A DNA stretch of 64,000 nt. It comes from Anaerolineae bacterium. Lineage in GTDB: Bacteria; Chloroflexota; Anaerolineae; Aggregatilineales; Aggregatilineaceae. A program made the translations under genes and the position numbers. The DNA is taken from assembly GCA_018432315.1 (NCBI GenBank), contig JAHDLB010000012.1, forward strand, positions 177,403 through 241,402, read 5' to 3'. The stretch's first letter is position 1; every line of letters begins with the position of its first letter. Positions 25,999 to 34,078 of this stretch are shown here, piece after piece. The notes under the pieces are model-generated. The model saw nothing but the letters and a program-made list of their open reading frames with translations. It did not search any database and had not been told where the DNA came from.

Positions 25999-26948
25999 AG
26001 CACCTCCGAACGGCGCAGCTCGCGCAGGTAGAGCACGGCGAAGACGAGCAGCACCAACACCGCGATCACGCCATACGCCGCCGCCTTGCCGAAGTTGCCG
26101 AACTCGCCGAAGCCCGTGTTGTAGATGATCGTGGGGAAGATGTGCGTGCTCTTCAGCGGGCCGCCGCGCGTGGTCACCCAGATCAGGTCGAAATAGTTGA
26201 AGGTCCAGATCGTCGTGAGCAGCAGGTTGAGCCGGATGATCCCCGATATCGCCGGGATGGTGATGTGCCGGAACCGCTGCGCCCCGTTGGCGCCGTCGAT
26301 GTGCGCCGCCTCAAGCTGCTCGTGATCGACGCCTTGCAGCGCAGCGAGGTACATGACCGTCGAGAACGGGAAGCCCTTCCAGATGGCGGCGACGATCAGC
26401 GCCCACAGCGCCGTGCTCGGCTGGGCGAGCCAGGGCGTTTTGTCCGCGGTGATCCCGGCGCCGATCAACAGCGAGTTGATCAGGCCCAACTGGGGATCGT
26501 ACATGAAGCGCCACAGGATCGCGTTCACCACGCCGGGCAGCACCCACGGCAGCAGCACCAGCGCCCGCATGATGCCCCTCCCCGGCAGCTTCTGATCGAG
26601 CAGCACCGCAGCCGCCAGGCCGATCAGGTTCTGGAACAGGACGACCGTCACCGTCCACTTGAGCGAATTGCCCAGCACCTGTTTGAAAACGTCGTCGTTG
26701 ACCAGGTTGGTGTAATGCTCCAGCCCGACGTAGACCTGGCTGGGATCGACGCTCAACCAGGACGTTTTGGGAGTCGTGTACAGGCTCTCTTGAAAGGCGC
26801 GGCCCATCGGATAGTACATCAGGATCGCGACCAGAACCACCGCGGGGACAATGAACAACAGCGCCAGCCGCAAATCGCTGCTGGGCGAATAGCGGCGCGG
26901 CCTGCTGCCGACAGTATCGAGGCGCTGTGTCTGTTGAGTGCTGGTCAT
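25995..26948 (-). CDS. Sugar ABC transporter permease, MalF/UgpA type
   Basis: 317 residues. First helix LALLFIVPAVVLVAILMYYP, then FQESLYTTPK, FVGLEHYTNLV-like VYVGLEHYTNLV, and the EAA motif LEAAHIDGANGAQRFRHITIP. RGGPLKSTHIFPTIIYNTGF is the usual segment before the last helix. Six helices, normal length. Overlaps the next permease gene by 4 bp; begins 77 bp after the binding-protein stop. Confidence 0.93.
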   Translation of the reverse strand: MTSTQQTQRLDTVGSRPRRYSPSSDLRLALLFIVPAVVLVAILMYYPMGRAFQESLYTTPKTSWLSVDPSQVYVGLEHYTNLVNDDVFKQVLGNSLKWTVTVVLFQNLIGLAAAVLLDQKLPGRGIMRALVLLPWVLPGVVNAILWRFMYDPQLGLINSLLIGAGITADKTPWLAQPSTALWALIVAAIWKGFPFSTVMYLAALQGVDHEQLEAAHIDGANGAQRFRHITIPAISGIIRLNLLLTTIWTFNYFDLIWVTTRGGPLKSTHIFPTIIYNTGFGEFGNFGKAAAYGVIAVLVLLVFAVLYLRELRRSEVL

Positions 26949-27025
26949 GTTCAGATACCCTGTCTATCGTCGACAACAAAACTGTCTGCCCGGCGCGCGA
27001 CCGGGCAGACAGGGCAAAGCAGGGA

Positions 27026-28264
27026 TTACTCTTCCAGCAGCGCGTTGATTTGCTCGCAGGCGTTGGCGACAGCATCCTCGACAGACGTGCCGGTGAACAG
27101 GGCCTGCATCATCTCTTGCTCAATGGTCGAAACCTGGAGATATTCCGGCGACAGCGGGCGCGGGCGCGCGTTGTTCAGGTGATCCAGGATCCGATCCGGA
27201 CCGACGCGCTCTTCAGCCAGGAACGCCTCGGCGGCCTCGATGTTGGCCGGGATCAGGTCTACGACCTTGCCGTTGATGTCCTTGCTGGTCAGGAATTCGA
27301 TGAACTGCCAGGCTTCGTCCTGGTGCTGTGACTGCTCGTAGATCACCAGGTTCCAGCCGCCCAGCGTGCCGACCGGGGTCTTGCCTTCGGGCGCGGTGCC
27401 CACCACGAAGTCCCAGTTGAGGTCGCTGCCCAACAGCGTCGGCTGCTCCAGGGCGGGCCACCATTCCATCGCCAGCGAGCCGTTCAGGAACAACTCGCGC
27501 ATGTCACCGGAACCGGCATTGGCGGCGCCTTCGGGGGCGTAGGGCAGCAGGCTCACGAGGTATTCGAGCGCTTCCATCGCTTCCGGCTGGTCGAGCGCAC
27601 ACGACCCATCCTCATTGAGGACCGAGCCGCCGTTGGAATACACGAACGAGTTCATCACCACGACGGTATCTTCGCCCAGGTGGCCGAACAGGCCAACGCC
27701 GTACTGGCCTTCACCGACGTTGGTGAGCGCCTCGCCGGCGGCCTTCAAGCCTTCCCAGGTCGTCAGCGACTCGGGATCGACACCGGCGGCTTCGAGCAGA
27801 TCGGCGTTATAGAAGGTGAACTGCCAGACATCGATGTTGAACGGAATGCCCCACACCTGGCCGTCGAACGCGGCGGAATCCCACGCGCCGGGGAAGAACG
27901 TGTCCTGCGACAGGATCTCGGACTGCGCGATGTAATCGTCCAGCGGGATGATCGCGCCGCCGGTGGCAAAACCGTAGTTCCAGATCTGGTCCACCGTGGA
28001 CACGTCCGGGGGCGTGCCGCCACGCACTGCGATCACCAGACGATCCTGGTACTCGGTATACGGGACGGTCACCACGTTCACTTTGATGTTGGGATTGGCG
28101 GCCTCGAATTCCTCGACAGCGGCCTGCTGATACTGGCTGAGGCCGGACTCGGACTGCTGGTTGTCCCAGAACTCGATGGTCACCACTTCCTGCGCGATCG
28201 CTGACAGCGAGAACACGGGCAGAACCAGTGCCGCCGCCAGGACCAAAACCAACAATTTCTTCAT
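27026..28264 (-). CDS. Sugar ABC transporter substrate-binding protein (family 1)
   Basis: 412 residues. Sec signal MKKLLVLVLAAALVLPVFSL with cleavage probably after SAIA; no lipobox Cys. The mature protein begins QEVVTIEFWDNQQSE and has YQQAAVEEFEAANPNIKVNV, TPPDVSTVDQIWNYG, and the C-terminal QALFTGTSVEDAVANACEQI. This is a MalE/UgpB-type binding protein for a sugar taken up by the two permeases downstream. AGGAG about 8 nt before the ATG. Located directly after the DeoR-fusion regulator (93 bp), which probably controls it. Confidence 0.92.
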   Translation of the reverse strand: MKKLLVLVLAAALVLPVFSLSAIAQEVVTIEFWDNQQSESGLSQYQQAAVEEFEAANPNIKVNVVTVPYTEYQDRLVIAVRGGTPPDVSTVDQIWNYGFATGGAIIPLDDYIAQSEILSQDTFFPGAWDSAAFDGQVWGIPFNIDVWQFTFYNADLLEAAGVDPESLTTWEGLKAAGEALTNVGEGQYGVGLFGHLGEDTVVVMNSFVYSNGGSVLNEDGSCALDQPEAMEALEYLVSLLPYAPEGAANAGSGDMRELFLNGSLAMEWWPALEQPTLLGSDLNWDFVVGTAPEGKTPVGTLGGWNLVIYEQSQHQDEAWQFIEFLTSKDINGKVVDLIPANIEAAEAFLAEERVGPDRILDHLNNARPRPLSPEYLQVSTIEQEMMQALFTGTSVEDAVANACEQINALLEE

Positions 28265-28357
28265 CTTAGGCTCCTTATATGAAATGTTGCCTGCCTGCGT
28301 GAGACGGAGAGTGCATTTCTCTGGTGCAGCAAATTGCCGGTGCGGTCATGCTCCTTT

Positions 28358-30088
28358 CTATCCATGGGGACGTTCAGGCGGGTCGCACTGGGAAAACCCG
28401 TTGGCGACCTGCCCGGCGACAATCACCTGAATGCCGCGTTGATTCAAGTCCACGCGGTGGGCCGACATCACCCCCGCATCTGTAATGACGGTATCGACCT
28501 GGTCCAGCCCGGCGACGTGGATGTGCGAATCGGTGCCAAGCACCGTGTGATCGGCCAGAACGACCACCTCGCGCGCGGCGTCGATCATCGCGCGCCGGAC
28601 TTCCGCTTCGGGCTGTGTCTCCGACGACAGGCCAAACGAGGCCGACAGCCCTCCCGCCACGACGAACACCTTATCCGCGCGAAGTTCCTGCAGCAGCAGC
28701 TTCGCGCCGCGCCCGACGAACGCGCGCGTTGCCGGGTCGAAGTCCCCCCCGGTCAGCGTGACCCTGACATTGGGATTGGTGTGCAGGCGCTGGAACACGT
28801 CGAACGAGTTGGTGATCACCGTGAGATCGCGCCGCCCGTCGAGGAACTGCGCCATATCGGCGGTGTAGGTGCCCGAGTCGAGAATCACGATCTCGCCGTC
28901 TTCCACATAACTGGCGGCCACTTTGCCGATCAGCCGCCGCAGCTCGCGGATCTCCGCCTGGAGGTCCGCGTTGAGGTCCTCCACCGTCAGGTGAATGCCC
29001 GCCGCCGCCGCGTGCTGGCGCATGGCCTGCGCGAGATTCTGGTACCATTCGTGCGTCCGGTAATGAATCACGAACGACACATGTTTGCCGGCCACATCAG
29101 GCGGCGGGTCCGGCCAGCGCGTCTGTTCGAGATGGTGGACGGCGTCTTCCCGCAGCTCCCACCCGGTATCAGTCGGCGCATAGTAATCGGTCAGGTTGTC
29201 CGGCGTGAGGATCGCGCTGGGCGTGATGATCTCGCAGCCGATGTCCTCACCGGCCCACAGCCGCCGCACGCCTTCGATCGCCATCCGGCCCACCACTTCG
29301 GGGAACAGCGCCAGGCACGCCTTGAGCAGCCCGTCCCGGTGCAGAACGTCGAACAGCGTCTTGCCCTCGCCGCCGACGTTCACCGCCAGCACGCGGTCGG
29401 ACTCGCCGTGCAGATCGCGGTGGGCTTGTAGGCCGCCCAACACCGAGTCGTCGTTGATGCCGAAAATCACGTTGATCTCCGGGTGGAGGCGCAGCGCATC
29501 CAGCGCGACCTGGTACGCCTCGCTGTACAGGCCGCGCCCGTTGATCGACGTGATGTGCGCGTTGGTGTCCAGCACCGAATACAGCCCGTGCGCGAATCCC
29601 GCGCTGCGCGCGCGGATGTTGATCAGCGTCTGGGTGATGTCCAGGACGTGAGCCGTGTCGCCGAAATGCTGCCGGACATAGTCGGCAGCCCAGCGCCCCA
29701 GCGCGAACGACGCCTCGAAATTGCGCGGCCCCAGGTAAATAGCGCCCTCGAAAGGCGCGGACTCGGCCAGCAAGGGGATCTGGTTGCGGATGGCGCGCTC
29801 GCGCATGGTGTGCGCCGCGAGGTTCTGGACCGGCGCGAGGATCAGCGCGTCCGGAATGTCGACTTTGGCTGACGCCTCTGCGCCGGGCGCCGCCGTCAGA
29901 GCCGGGCGGTCGATGCGCACCGCCCCGCCGCGCGTGCGCCGGAGCAGATCGCTGGATTCGAGCCGCCGCAGGTCGCGCCGGATGGTCATTTCGGTGACGT
30001 CGCACAATTCGGCCAGTTCACGGACCGACACGACGCCGTGTTGGTTCACCAGAGCGACGATTGTCTCTTCACGTTCGACAGTCAGCAT
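28358..30088 (-). CDS. DeoR-type regulator with an inserted, apparently circularly permuted sugar-binding (PBP type I) domain
   Basis: 576 residues, more than twice a normal DeoR protein. Residues 1-56 are a DeoR winged HTH (TVEREETIVALVNQHGVVSV, VTEMTIRRDLRRLES, LLRRTRGGAV). Residues ~385-560 are the DeoRC sensor (GKVAASYVEDGEIVILDSGT, LTVITNSFDVFQRL, TLTGGDFDPATRAFVG, EVVVLADHTVLG). Between them lies a LacI/RbsB-like fold in unusual order. Residues ~76-310 match the part starting at the third strand (DALILAPVQNLAAHTM, IPLLAES, VIFGINDDSVLGGLQA). Residues ~334-388 match the fold's first two strands and helices (KHVSFVIHYRTHEWYQNLAQ, AAAAGIHLTVEDLNADLQAE). Start set at 30088 because upstream in-frame sequence runs antisense through another gene. 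Probably senses a sugar and controls the adjacent importer operon. Confidence 0.85.
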   Translation of the reverse strand: MLTVEREETIVALVNQHGVVSVRELAELCDVTEMTIRRDLRRLESSDLLRRTRGGAVRIDRPALTAAPGAEASAKVDIPDALILAPVQNLAAHTMRERAIRNQIPLLAESAPFEGAIYLGPRNFEASFALGRWAADYVRQHFGDTAHVLDITQTLINIRARSAGFAHGLYSVLDTNAHITSINGRGLYSEAYQVALDALRLHPEINVIFGINDDSVLGGLQAHRDLHGESDRVLAVNVGGEGKTLFDVLHRDGLLKACLALFPEVVGRMAIEGVRRLWAGEDIGCEIITPSAILTPDNLTDYYAPTDTGWELREDAVHHLEQTRWPDPPPDVAGKHVSFVIHYRTHEWYQNLAQAMRQHAAAAGIHLTVEDLNADLQAEIRELRRLIGKVAASYVEDGEIVILDSGTYTADMAQFLDGRRDLTVITNSFDVFQRLHTNPNVRVTLTGGDFDPATRAFVGRGAKLLLQELRADKVFVVAGGLSASFGLSSETQPEAEVRRAMIDAAREVVVLADHTVLGTDSHIHVAGLDQVDTVITDAGVMSAHRVDLNQRGIQVIVAGQVANGFSQCDPPERPHG

Positions 30089-30096
30089 GATCAGTC

Positions 30097-30116
30097 TTGT
30101 TTGTTTAAGATTGTTT
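30097..30116. promoter_or_regulatory. Candidate operator repeats ahead of the DeoR-fusion gene
   Basis: Three TTGTTT copies (30097-30102, 30101-30106, 30111-30116) sit within 30 bp upstream of the regulator start, followed by TTGATCA and TTGATCG near 30118-30132. AACAAAT elements also occur twice just past the promoter at 30237-30265. Repeats of this kind are common in DeoR operators; the assignment is by position only. The rest of the 322-bp gap (30089-30410) holds the corrinoid promoter and no gene. Confidence 0.35.
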
Positions 30117-30236
30117 TTGATCACTATTGATCGAAGCATACGATAATTTGAGAGGGGTGTCAAGTCATCTGGGGGTCGCCTGAAGAAAGGCGCACGCCAT
30201 CGAGCCAGAAAACCCTTTGCCACGCCGCAGACTCGC

Positions 30237-30265
30237 TTGACAAGAAACTCAAACTCAGTGAAAAT
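30237..30265 (+). promoter_or_regulatory. Possible promoter of the corrinoid/methyltransferase operon
   Basis: Perfect TTGACA (30237-30242), 17-bp spacer, GAAAAT (30260-30265, 4/6). It reads toward the corrinoid gene and gives a leader of about 140 nt, which contains AT-rich AACAAA repeats. Confidence 0.4.
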
Positions 30266-30410
30266 GAGAACAAATAGAAACATTAAAAAACAACTATGAA
30301 CAAATCCGTTCAGTACCACCGCACTATTTCCCCCACCCCACGCACCGAACAGCGCGCGTCGGTCGTGCGTGGAGCCAATCGTCTCTGTATACCTGTCGAG
30401 GAAGGACACC

Positions 30411-31040
30411 ATGACTGACCTTGAAGACCTGCGCCAATCCATCATCGAAGGCGATATGAAGAGCACGACATCGCTGGTCGAAAGCGCCCTGGCCGATGGC
30501 CTGGAGCCGGGGACTATTCTCAACGACGGCATGATCGCGGCCATGACCGAAGTCGGTCGCCGTTTCGAAGAAGGCGAGTATTTCGTCCCGGAAATGCTGA
30601 TTGCGGCGCGCGCCATGCAGGCCGGGCTGAAAATCCTGAAGCCAAAGCTCGTCGACAGCGGGACAAAGCCGCTGGGAACCGTCGCCATCGGCACCGTGAA
30701 AGGCGACCTGCACGACATCGGCAAATCGCTGGTGGCGATGATGCTGGAAGGTGCGGGGTTCGAGATCATGGACCTGGGCGTCGATGTACCCCCCGAAAAG
30801 TTCGTCGAGGCGATCCGCGGCGGCGCTCAGGTGATCGCCATGTCCGCCCTGCTGACCACGACCATGCCCAACATGAGGGCCACCGTCGAGGCCGTCAAGC
30901 AGGCCGGGCTGCGCGACCAGTCCGTGATCGTGATCGGCGGCGCCCCGGTCACCCAGGCCTATGCCAACGAGATCGGCGCCGATGCGTACGCGCCGGATGC
31001 GTCGGCGGCGGTCCGCGTCACCCGCAGTCTGATCAGCTAA
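30411..31040 (+). CDS. Corrinoid (cobalamin-binding) methyl-carrier protein, MtbC/MtmC-like
   Basis: 209 residues, typical of one-carbon corrinoid proteins. The N-terminal helical cap is MTDLEDLRQSIIEGDMKSTT to about residue 85 (FVPEMLIAARAMQAGL). Then follows the B12-binding Rossmann-like domain with the lower-ligand motif GDLHDIGKSL (DxHxxG), MSALLTTTM and VIGGAPVTQAYA. It carries a methyl group on cobalt between two methyltransferases. Start fixed at 30411 by AGGAAGG just upstream; an in-frame codon 42 nt earlier lacks support. The neighbouring UroD-family enzyme is the expected second methyltransferase. The usual substrate-specific first methyltransferase is not adjacent. Confidence 0.92.
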   Translation: MTDLEDLRQSIIEGDMKSTTSLVESALADGLEPGTILNDGMIAAMTEVGRRFEEGEYFVPEMLIAARAMQAGLKILKPKLVDSGTKPLGTVAIGTVKGDLHDIGKSLVAMMLEGAGFEIMDLGVDVPPEKFVEAIRGGAQVIAMSALLTTTMPNMRATVEAVKQAGLRDQSVIVIGGAPVTQAYANEIGADAYAPDASAAVRVTRSLIS

Positions 31041-31074
31041 CCAACCCGCACCGCCTAGCTGGAAAGGAAAACCC

Positions 31075-32256
31075 ATGACCATCGCGACCGCCACCATGAC
31101 ATCCAAACAGCGGATGCTCGCCGCGCTCGACGGACGGCTGCCCGATCGCCTGCCGGTGACAACCCACCACCTGATGCCGTATTTCCTCGACAAATATATG
31201 AACGGCATTACGGACCAGGCGTTTTTCGACTATTTCGATATGGATGCGTACGTCTGGACCGTGCCGCACCGGCACGATCCCAGCCAGGGCGAATATCCCG
31301 ATCCCGAACAGGGCGAGATCGGCTTCCTGGAGAGCCGCCGCGTCTCGACGGACGACTGGCGCGTGTATTGGGAGAAACTGCCGGGCTACGAATACCAGAC
31401 CGTCCGTTACCGCTTCGTGACGCCGAAGGGCACACTGAGCATGGTCATCCAGTCCAACGAACACACGGCCTGGGTGGCGGAATATCTGATCAAGAACAAG
31501 CGCGACATCGATCTGCTGGGCGAGTACATGACCGCGCCGAAGTGCGACGTCGAAGCCGTCAACCGCACCGCGGAGGAATTCGGCGAGCGCGGGCTGGTGC
31601 GCGGGCACATCTGCTGCTTCGACGTGTTCGGGCAGCCCGGCTGCTGGCAGGACGCCGCCTGCCTGATGAAAGTCGAGGACCTGATCTACGCCACCTACGA
31701 CGATCCGGAATGGGTGCACGAGCTGCTCAAGATTCTGCAGCGCCGCAAGATGATCTACATTCAATCGCTGCAGGGCGCCCGCTTCGACATCCACGAACTG
31801 GGCGGCGGCTCCGCGTCATCGACCGTGATCTCGCCCAAGATTTTCGAGAAATTCGTCGCGCCCTACGACAAGGAACTGATCGCCGCGGCCCACCACGCCG
31901 GGCAGCGCATCACCTACCACACGTGCGGCGGGATGATGCCCCTGCTGGAACTGATCGCGGACATGGGCCCGGACGCGATGGAGACGTTCACGCCGCCCGG
32001 CATGGGCGCCGACGTGAACCTGGCCGAGGCCAAGCGGCGGATCGGGGACCGGGTGTGCATGATCGGCGGATTCGACCAGTTCCACTACCTGATCGACTGC
32101 GCGCCTGAAGACACGCGCGCCGAGGTCCGGCGCTGCTTCGAGGAAGCCGGTGCCAACGGGCGCTATATCCTCAGCCCGTCGGATCACTTCTTCGACGCCG
32201 ATCCGGAGCTGATCCGGGCTTTCGCCGACGAGGCGCGACGGTGTTCCTACCGCTGA
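31075..32256 (+). CDS. Uroporphyrinogen-decarboxylase-family methyltransferase (MtaA/MtbA-like)
   Basis: 393 residues of the UroD/MtaA fold. N-terminal TSKQRMLAALDGRLPDRLPV is the family start (R-x-l-aal-g-P-D-R-P). The Zn-thiolate region ITYHTCGGMM (His, Cys) matches the methyl-acceptor site of methylcobamide:CoM/THF methyltransferases, with NLAEAKRRIGDRVCMIGGFD after it. In this group the protein moves the methyl from the corrinoid protein to a thiol or pterin. Starts 34 bp after the corrinoid gene, so they are one operon. True heme-biosynthetic HemE is unlikely because the usual N-terminal Arg-rich element is absent and because of the context. Substrate unknown. Confidence 0.88.
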   Translation: MTIATATMTSKQRMLAALDGRLPDRLPVTTHHLMPYFLDKYMNGITDQAFFDYFDMDAYVWTVPHRHDPSQGEYPDPEQGEIGFLESRRVSTDDWRVYWEKLPGYEYQTVRYRFVTPKGTLSMVIQSNEHTAWVAEYLIKNKRDIDLLGEYMTAPKCDVEAVNRTAEEFGERGLVRGHICCFDVFGQPGCWQDAACLMKVEDLIYATYDDPEWVHELLKILQRRKMIYIQSLQGARFDIHELGGGSASSTVISPKIFEKFVAPYDKELIAAAHHAGQRITYHTCGGMMPLLELIADMGPDAMETFTPPGMGADVNLAEAKRRIGDRVCMIGGFDQFHYLIDCAPEDTRAEVRRCFEEAGANGRYILSPSDHFFDADPELIRAFADEARRCSYR

Positions 32257-32272
32257 CGGCGACCGGCCAGCG

Positions 32273-33163
32273 CTAAGCCGGCTCGCCAACCCTGGCGATA
32301 TTCGGCGCGAAGTCGGTGGCGAAGGCGTCTGGGATGCGCAGCGGGTGCCCCGTCGCCAGATCGACCCACACCCACTGCACGTTGGCGCGGACGAGCAGCG
32401 CGCCATCCGCCGCACAGGTGATCGTGTAGTGGCGCGTGGCCGTCGAGCGTTTCACGTTCGATACCCACGTCGTGATGATCAGCTCGTCGTCTAGCACGGC
32501 GGGTTGTTTGTACTCGAGGTGATAAGTGCGCGTCACCACGCCGAAACCCTCGGCCTTCATCCGCGCCATCGGCCAGCCGAACGCCGCCGACACCCTGATG
32601 CTGCACTCTTCCAGGTACGCGAGGTAGTTGGCGTTGTTCACGTGTTGGGCTGTGTCCACGTCGTGCCACTCGACGCGGCGGCGCATGGTGTACACGCCCG
32701 GCGGCGGCGCAGGCTGTGCGGCGAAAGCCTCGCGCCGGGTGCGCGTGTTGGGCAGTCCCTCCGGGATAAACGCGGCGATCATCTCGTCGGGGACCGTCAC
32801 CGGGCGCAGCGCCGCCGTGTCGAGGTACACCCAGTCGGTGGACGCCCGCGCGACGACGTCGCCATCTCCGGCGCGGCGCAGCTCGTAGGCGCGGCGCGAC
32901 CGGACGCGGTGAAAATCCTGCACCCACGTCTTGACGATGACCGTATCACCATAGGTGAGCGGCTTGAGATAGGTGATCGCTGTTTCGCGGATGAGCCACT
33001 GCCGCTGGTGGTCGTCATACCAGCCGATGTCATATCCGGCGGCGGCTGATGCATCGAGCGCCGCCTCTTGCATGTAGCGCAGATAGTTCGCGTGATTCAC
33101 GTGGCCGTAGGCGTCGCACTCGTAATGGCGCACCCGAAACGCGCGTTCGTGAATGAGCGGCAT
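32273..33163 (-). CDS. Acyl-CoA thioesterase with two fused hotdog domains
   Basis: 296 residues made of two 4-hydroxybenzoyl-CoA-thioesterase-type hotdog domains in tandem. The first begins RVRHYECDAYGHVNHANYLR (residues ~9-28). The second begins VEWHDVDTAQHVNNANYLAY (~160). Both keep the Asp-x4/5-H-V-N-x-A-N-Y active-site turn, though the second has Gln in place of Gly. Each hydrolyses acyl-CoA thioesters; a tandem fusion gives an internal dimer. Start at 33163 chosen because GGAGAG lies 5 nt upstream, whereas the earlier in-frame codon at 33193 has none. Convergent with the methyltransferase gene (16 bp apart). Confidence 0.88.
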   Translation of the reverse strand: MPLIHERAFRVRHYECDAYGHVNHANYLRYMQEAALDASAAAGYDIGWYDDHQRQWLIRETAITYLKPLTYGDTVIVKTWVQDFHRVRSRRAYELRRAGDGDVVARASTDWVYLDTAALRPVTVPDEMIAAFIPEGLPNTRTRREAFAAQPAPPPGVYTMRRRVEWHDVDTAQHVNNANYLAYLEECSIRVSAAFGWPMARMKAEGFGVVTRTYHLEYKQPAVLDDELIITTWVSNVKRSTATRHYTITCAADGALLVRANVQWVWVDLATGHPLRIPDAFATDFAPNIARVGEPA

Positions 33164-33231
33164 CGTTCTCTCCAGACTCGGAAGCCAATTCAAGGGGGCC
33201 TATCCTACCACGAGAGCGCGTATCAGGGTAA

Positions 33232-33258
33232 CAAAAAACGCCGGCGCGTGGCCGGCGT
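33232..33258 (-). terminator. Intrinsic terminator of the hypothetical gene
   Basis: On the minus strand ACGCCGGC / GCCGGCGT (8-bp stem, 5-nt loop) is followed by a run of six T. Classic Rho-independent form, 26 nt after the stop of the gene at 33284-33814. Confidence 0.8.
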
Positions 33259-33283
33259 CCTATCGTCTCGATCGTCGGGTGAA

Positions 33284-33814
33284 TCAGTTGGTGCTGTGGC
33301 TCGGCCCGTAGTCGGGCAGCGCGATGTCCGGAGCGTGTTGGGCGCTGCCATAAGCTGGCCGGGGCGGCTGGCGGCGAAAGTACAGCTCGTGAACCGGCGT
33401 TCCATCGACCATGCTCACCCGAGGGGCCGCCACTTCGCACTCGCTGGCGGTGACCAGTTCCCAGCCATCCTGGATCATCTGGCAGGTGAAATCGCGCAGC
33501 GTCGGCGGGTTGGCCGCATCCTCGACCGGCTGGCCCTGAATGTGCACGACGCGCCAGTCCGAGCCATCCCACCCATTCTGGAGGTTGATCGCATACGCGC
33601 ATAGGAACTCCGGCACTTCGGTGTGAACGAACGCCTGCGGTCCGTCGGCGAAGTCGTCGAGCGTCGATACGAGCAGCGCGTTGAACGCGCGCGTCATGCG
33701 GTCCAGCGCCGCCTGGACGCGCTCAGCGCCCGCGTTTTCGCCGGACAACGCGGCATTCAACAACTCGCGCTTGGCCTGGTCGAACTCGTTTTTGAGCTTC
33801 TGTGCATTTGCCAT
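33284..33814 (-). CDS. Hypothetical protein
   Basis: 176 residues; I do not recognise the family. The N-terminal ~60 residues (ANAQKLKNEFDQAKRELLNA, ERVQAALDRMTRAFNALLVS) are charged and helical, likely a coiled coil. The middle has aromatic-rich WDGSDWRVVHIQG and WELVTASECEVAAP; the C-terminus is Pro/Tyr-rich and disordered-looking. No signal peptide or membrane segment. ATG at 33814 is preferred; a GTG at 33832 is possible. It is monocistronic: a TATAAT (minus strand, 33880-33885) lies upstream and a strong terminator follows, and codon use matches the neighbours, so it is likely a real expressed gene. Confidence 0.6.
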   Translation of the reverse strand: MANAQKLKNEFDQAKRELLNAALSGENAGAERVQAALDRMTRAFNALLVSTLDDFADGPQAFVHTEVPEFLCAYAINLQNGWDGSDWRVVHIQGQPVEDAANPPTLRDFTCQMIQDGWELVTASECEVAAPRVSMVDGTPVHELYFRRQPPRPAYGSAQHAPDIALPDYGPSHSTN

Positions 33815-34078
33815 GTTGTCGTTTGTCCCCACTCACTGAGCAGCGCACAGCCAGTTGCCGATCAGAATATGCTTTCTAAATTATACGACAATTAACTTTA
33901 TTCAGTGTAAAAAATTTTTACAGGTTTTCCATTAGTACCATAGTACTGCTTTGGGGAAAATATACAATACCTCAACAATTCCCCTCGCGGCGGTGGTCGG
34001 GCAGGGCAATTCGACATATAATCGCGACAGAAAAATGAGCGGGTCGAATGACTTATCTTGACCGGAAAGGAACTCGCC

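Noticed and set aside
30089..30769. N-terminal extension of the DeoR-fusion gene to 30769
   Set aside because: The extension has no domain, runs antisense through the conserved corrinoid gene and through the promoter gap; the HTH begins right after the ATG at 30088.
32263..32281. Small hairpin CCGGC / GCCGG between methyltransferase and thioesterase genes
   Set aside because: Only 5 bp of stem and no T-tract, too weak to call a terminator.
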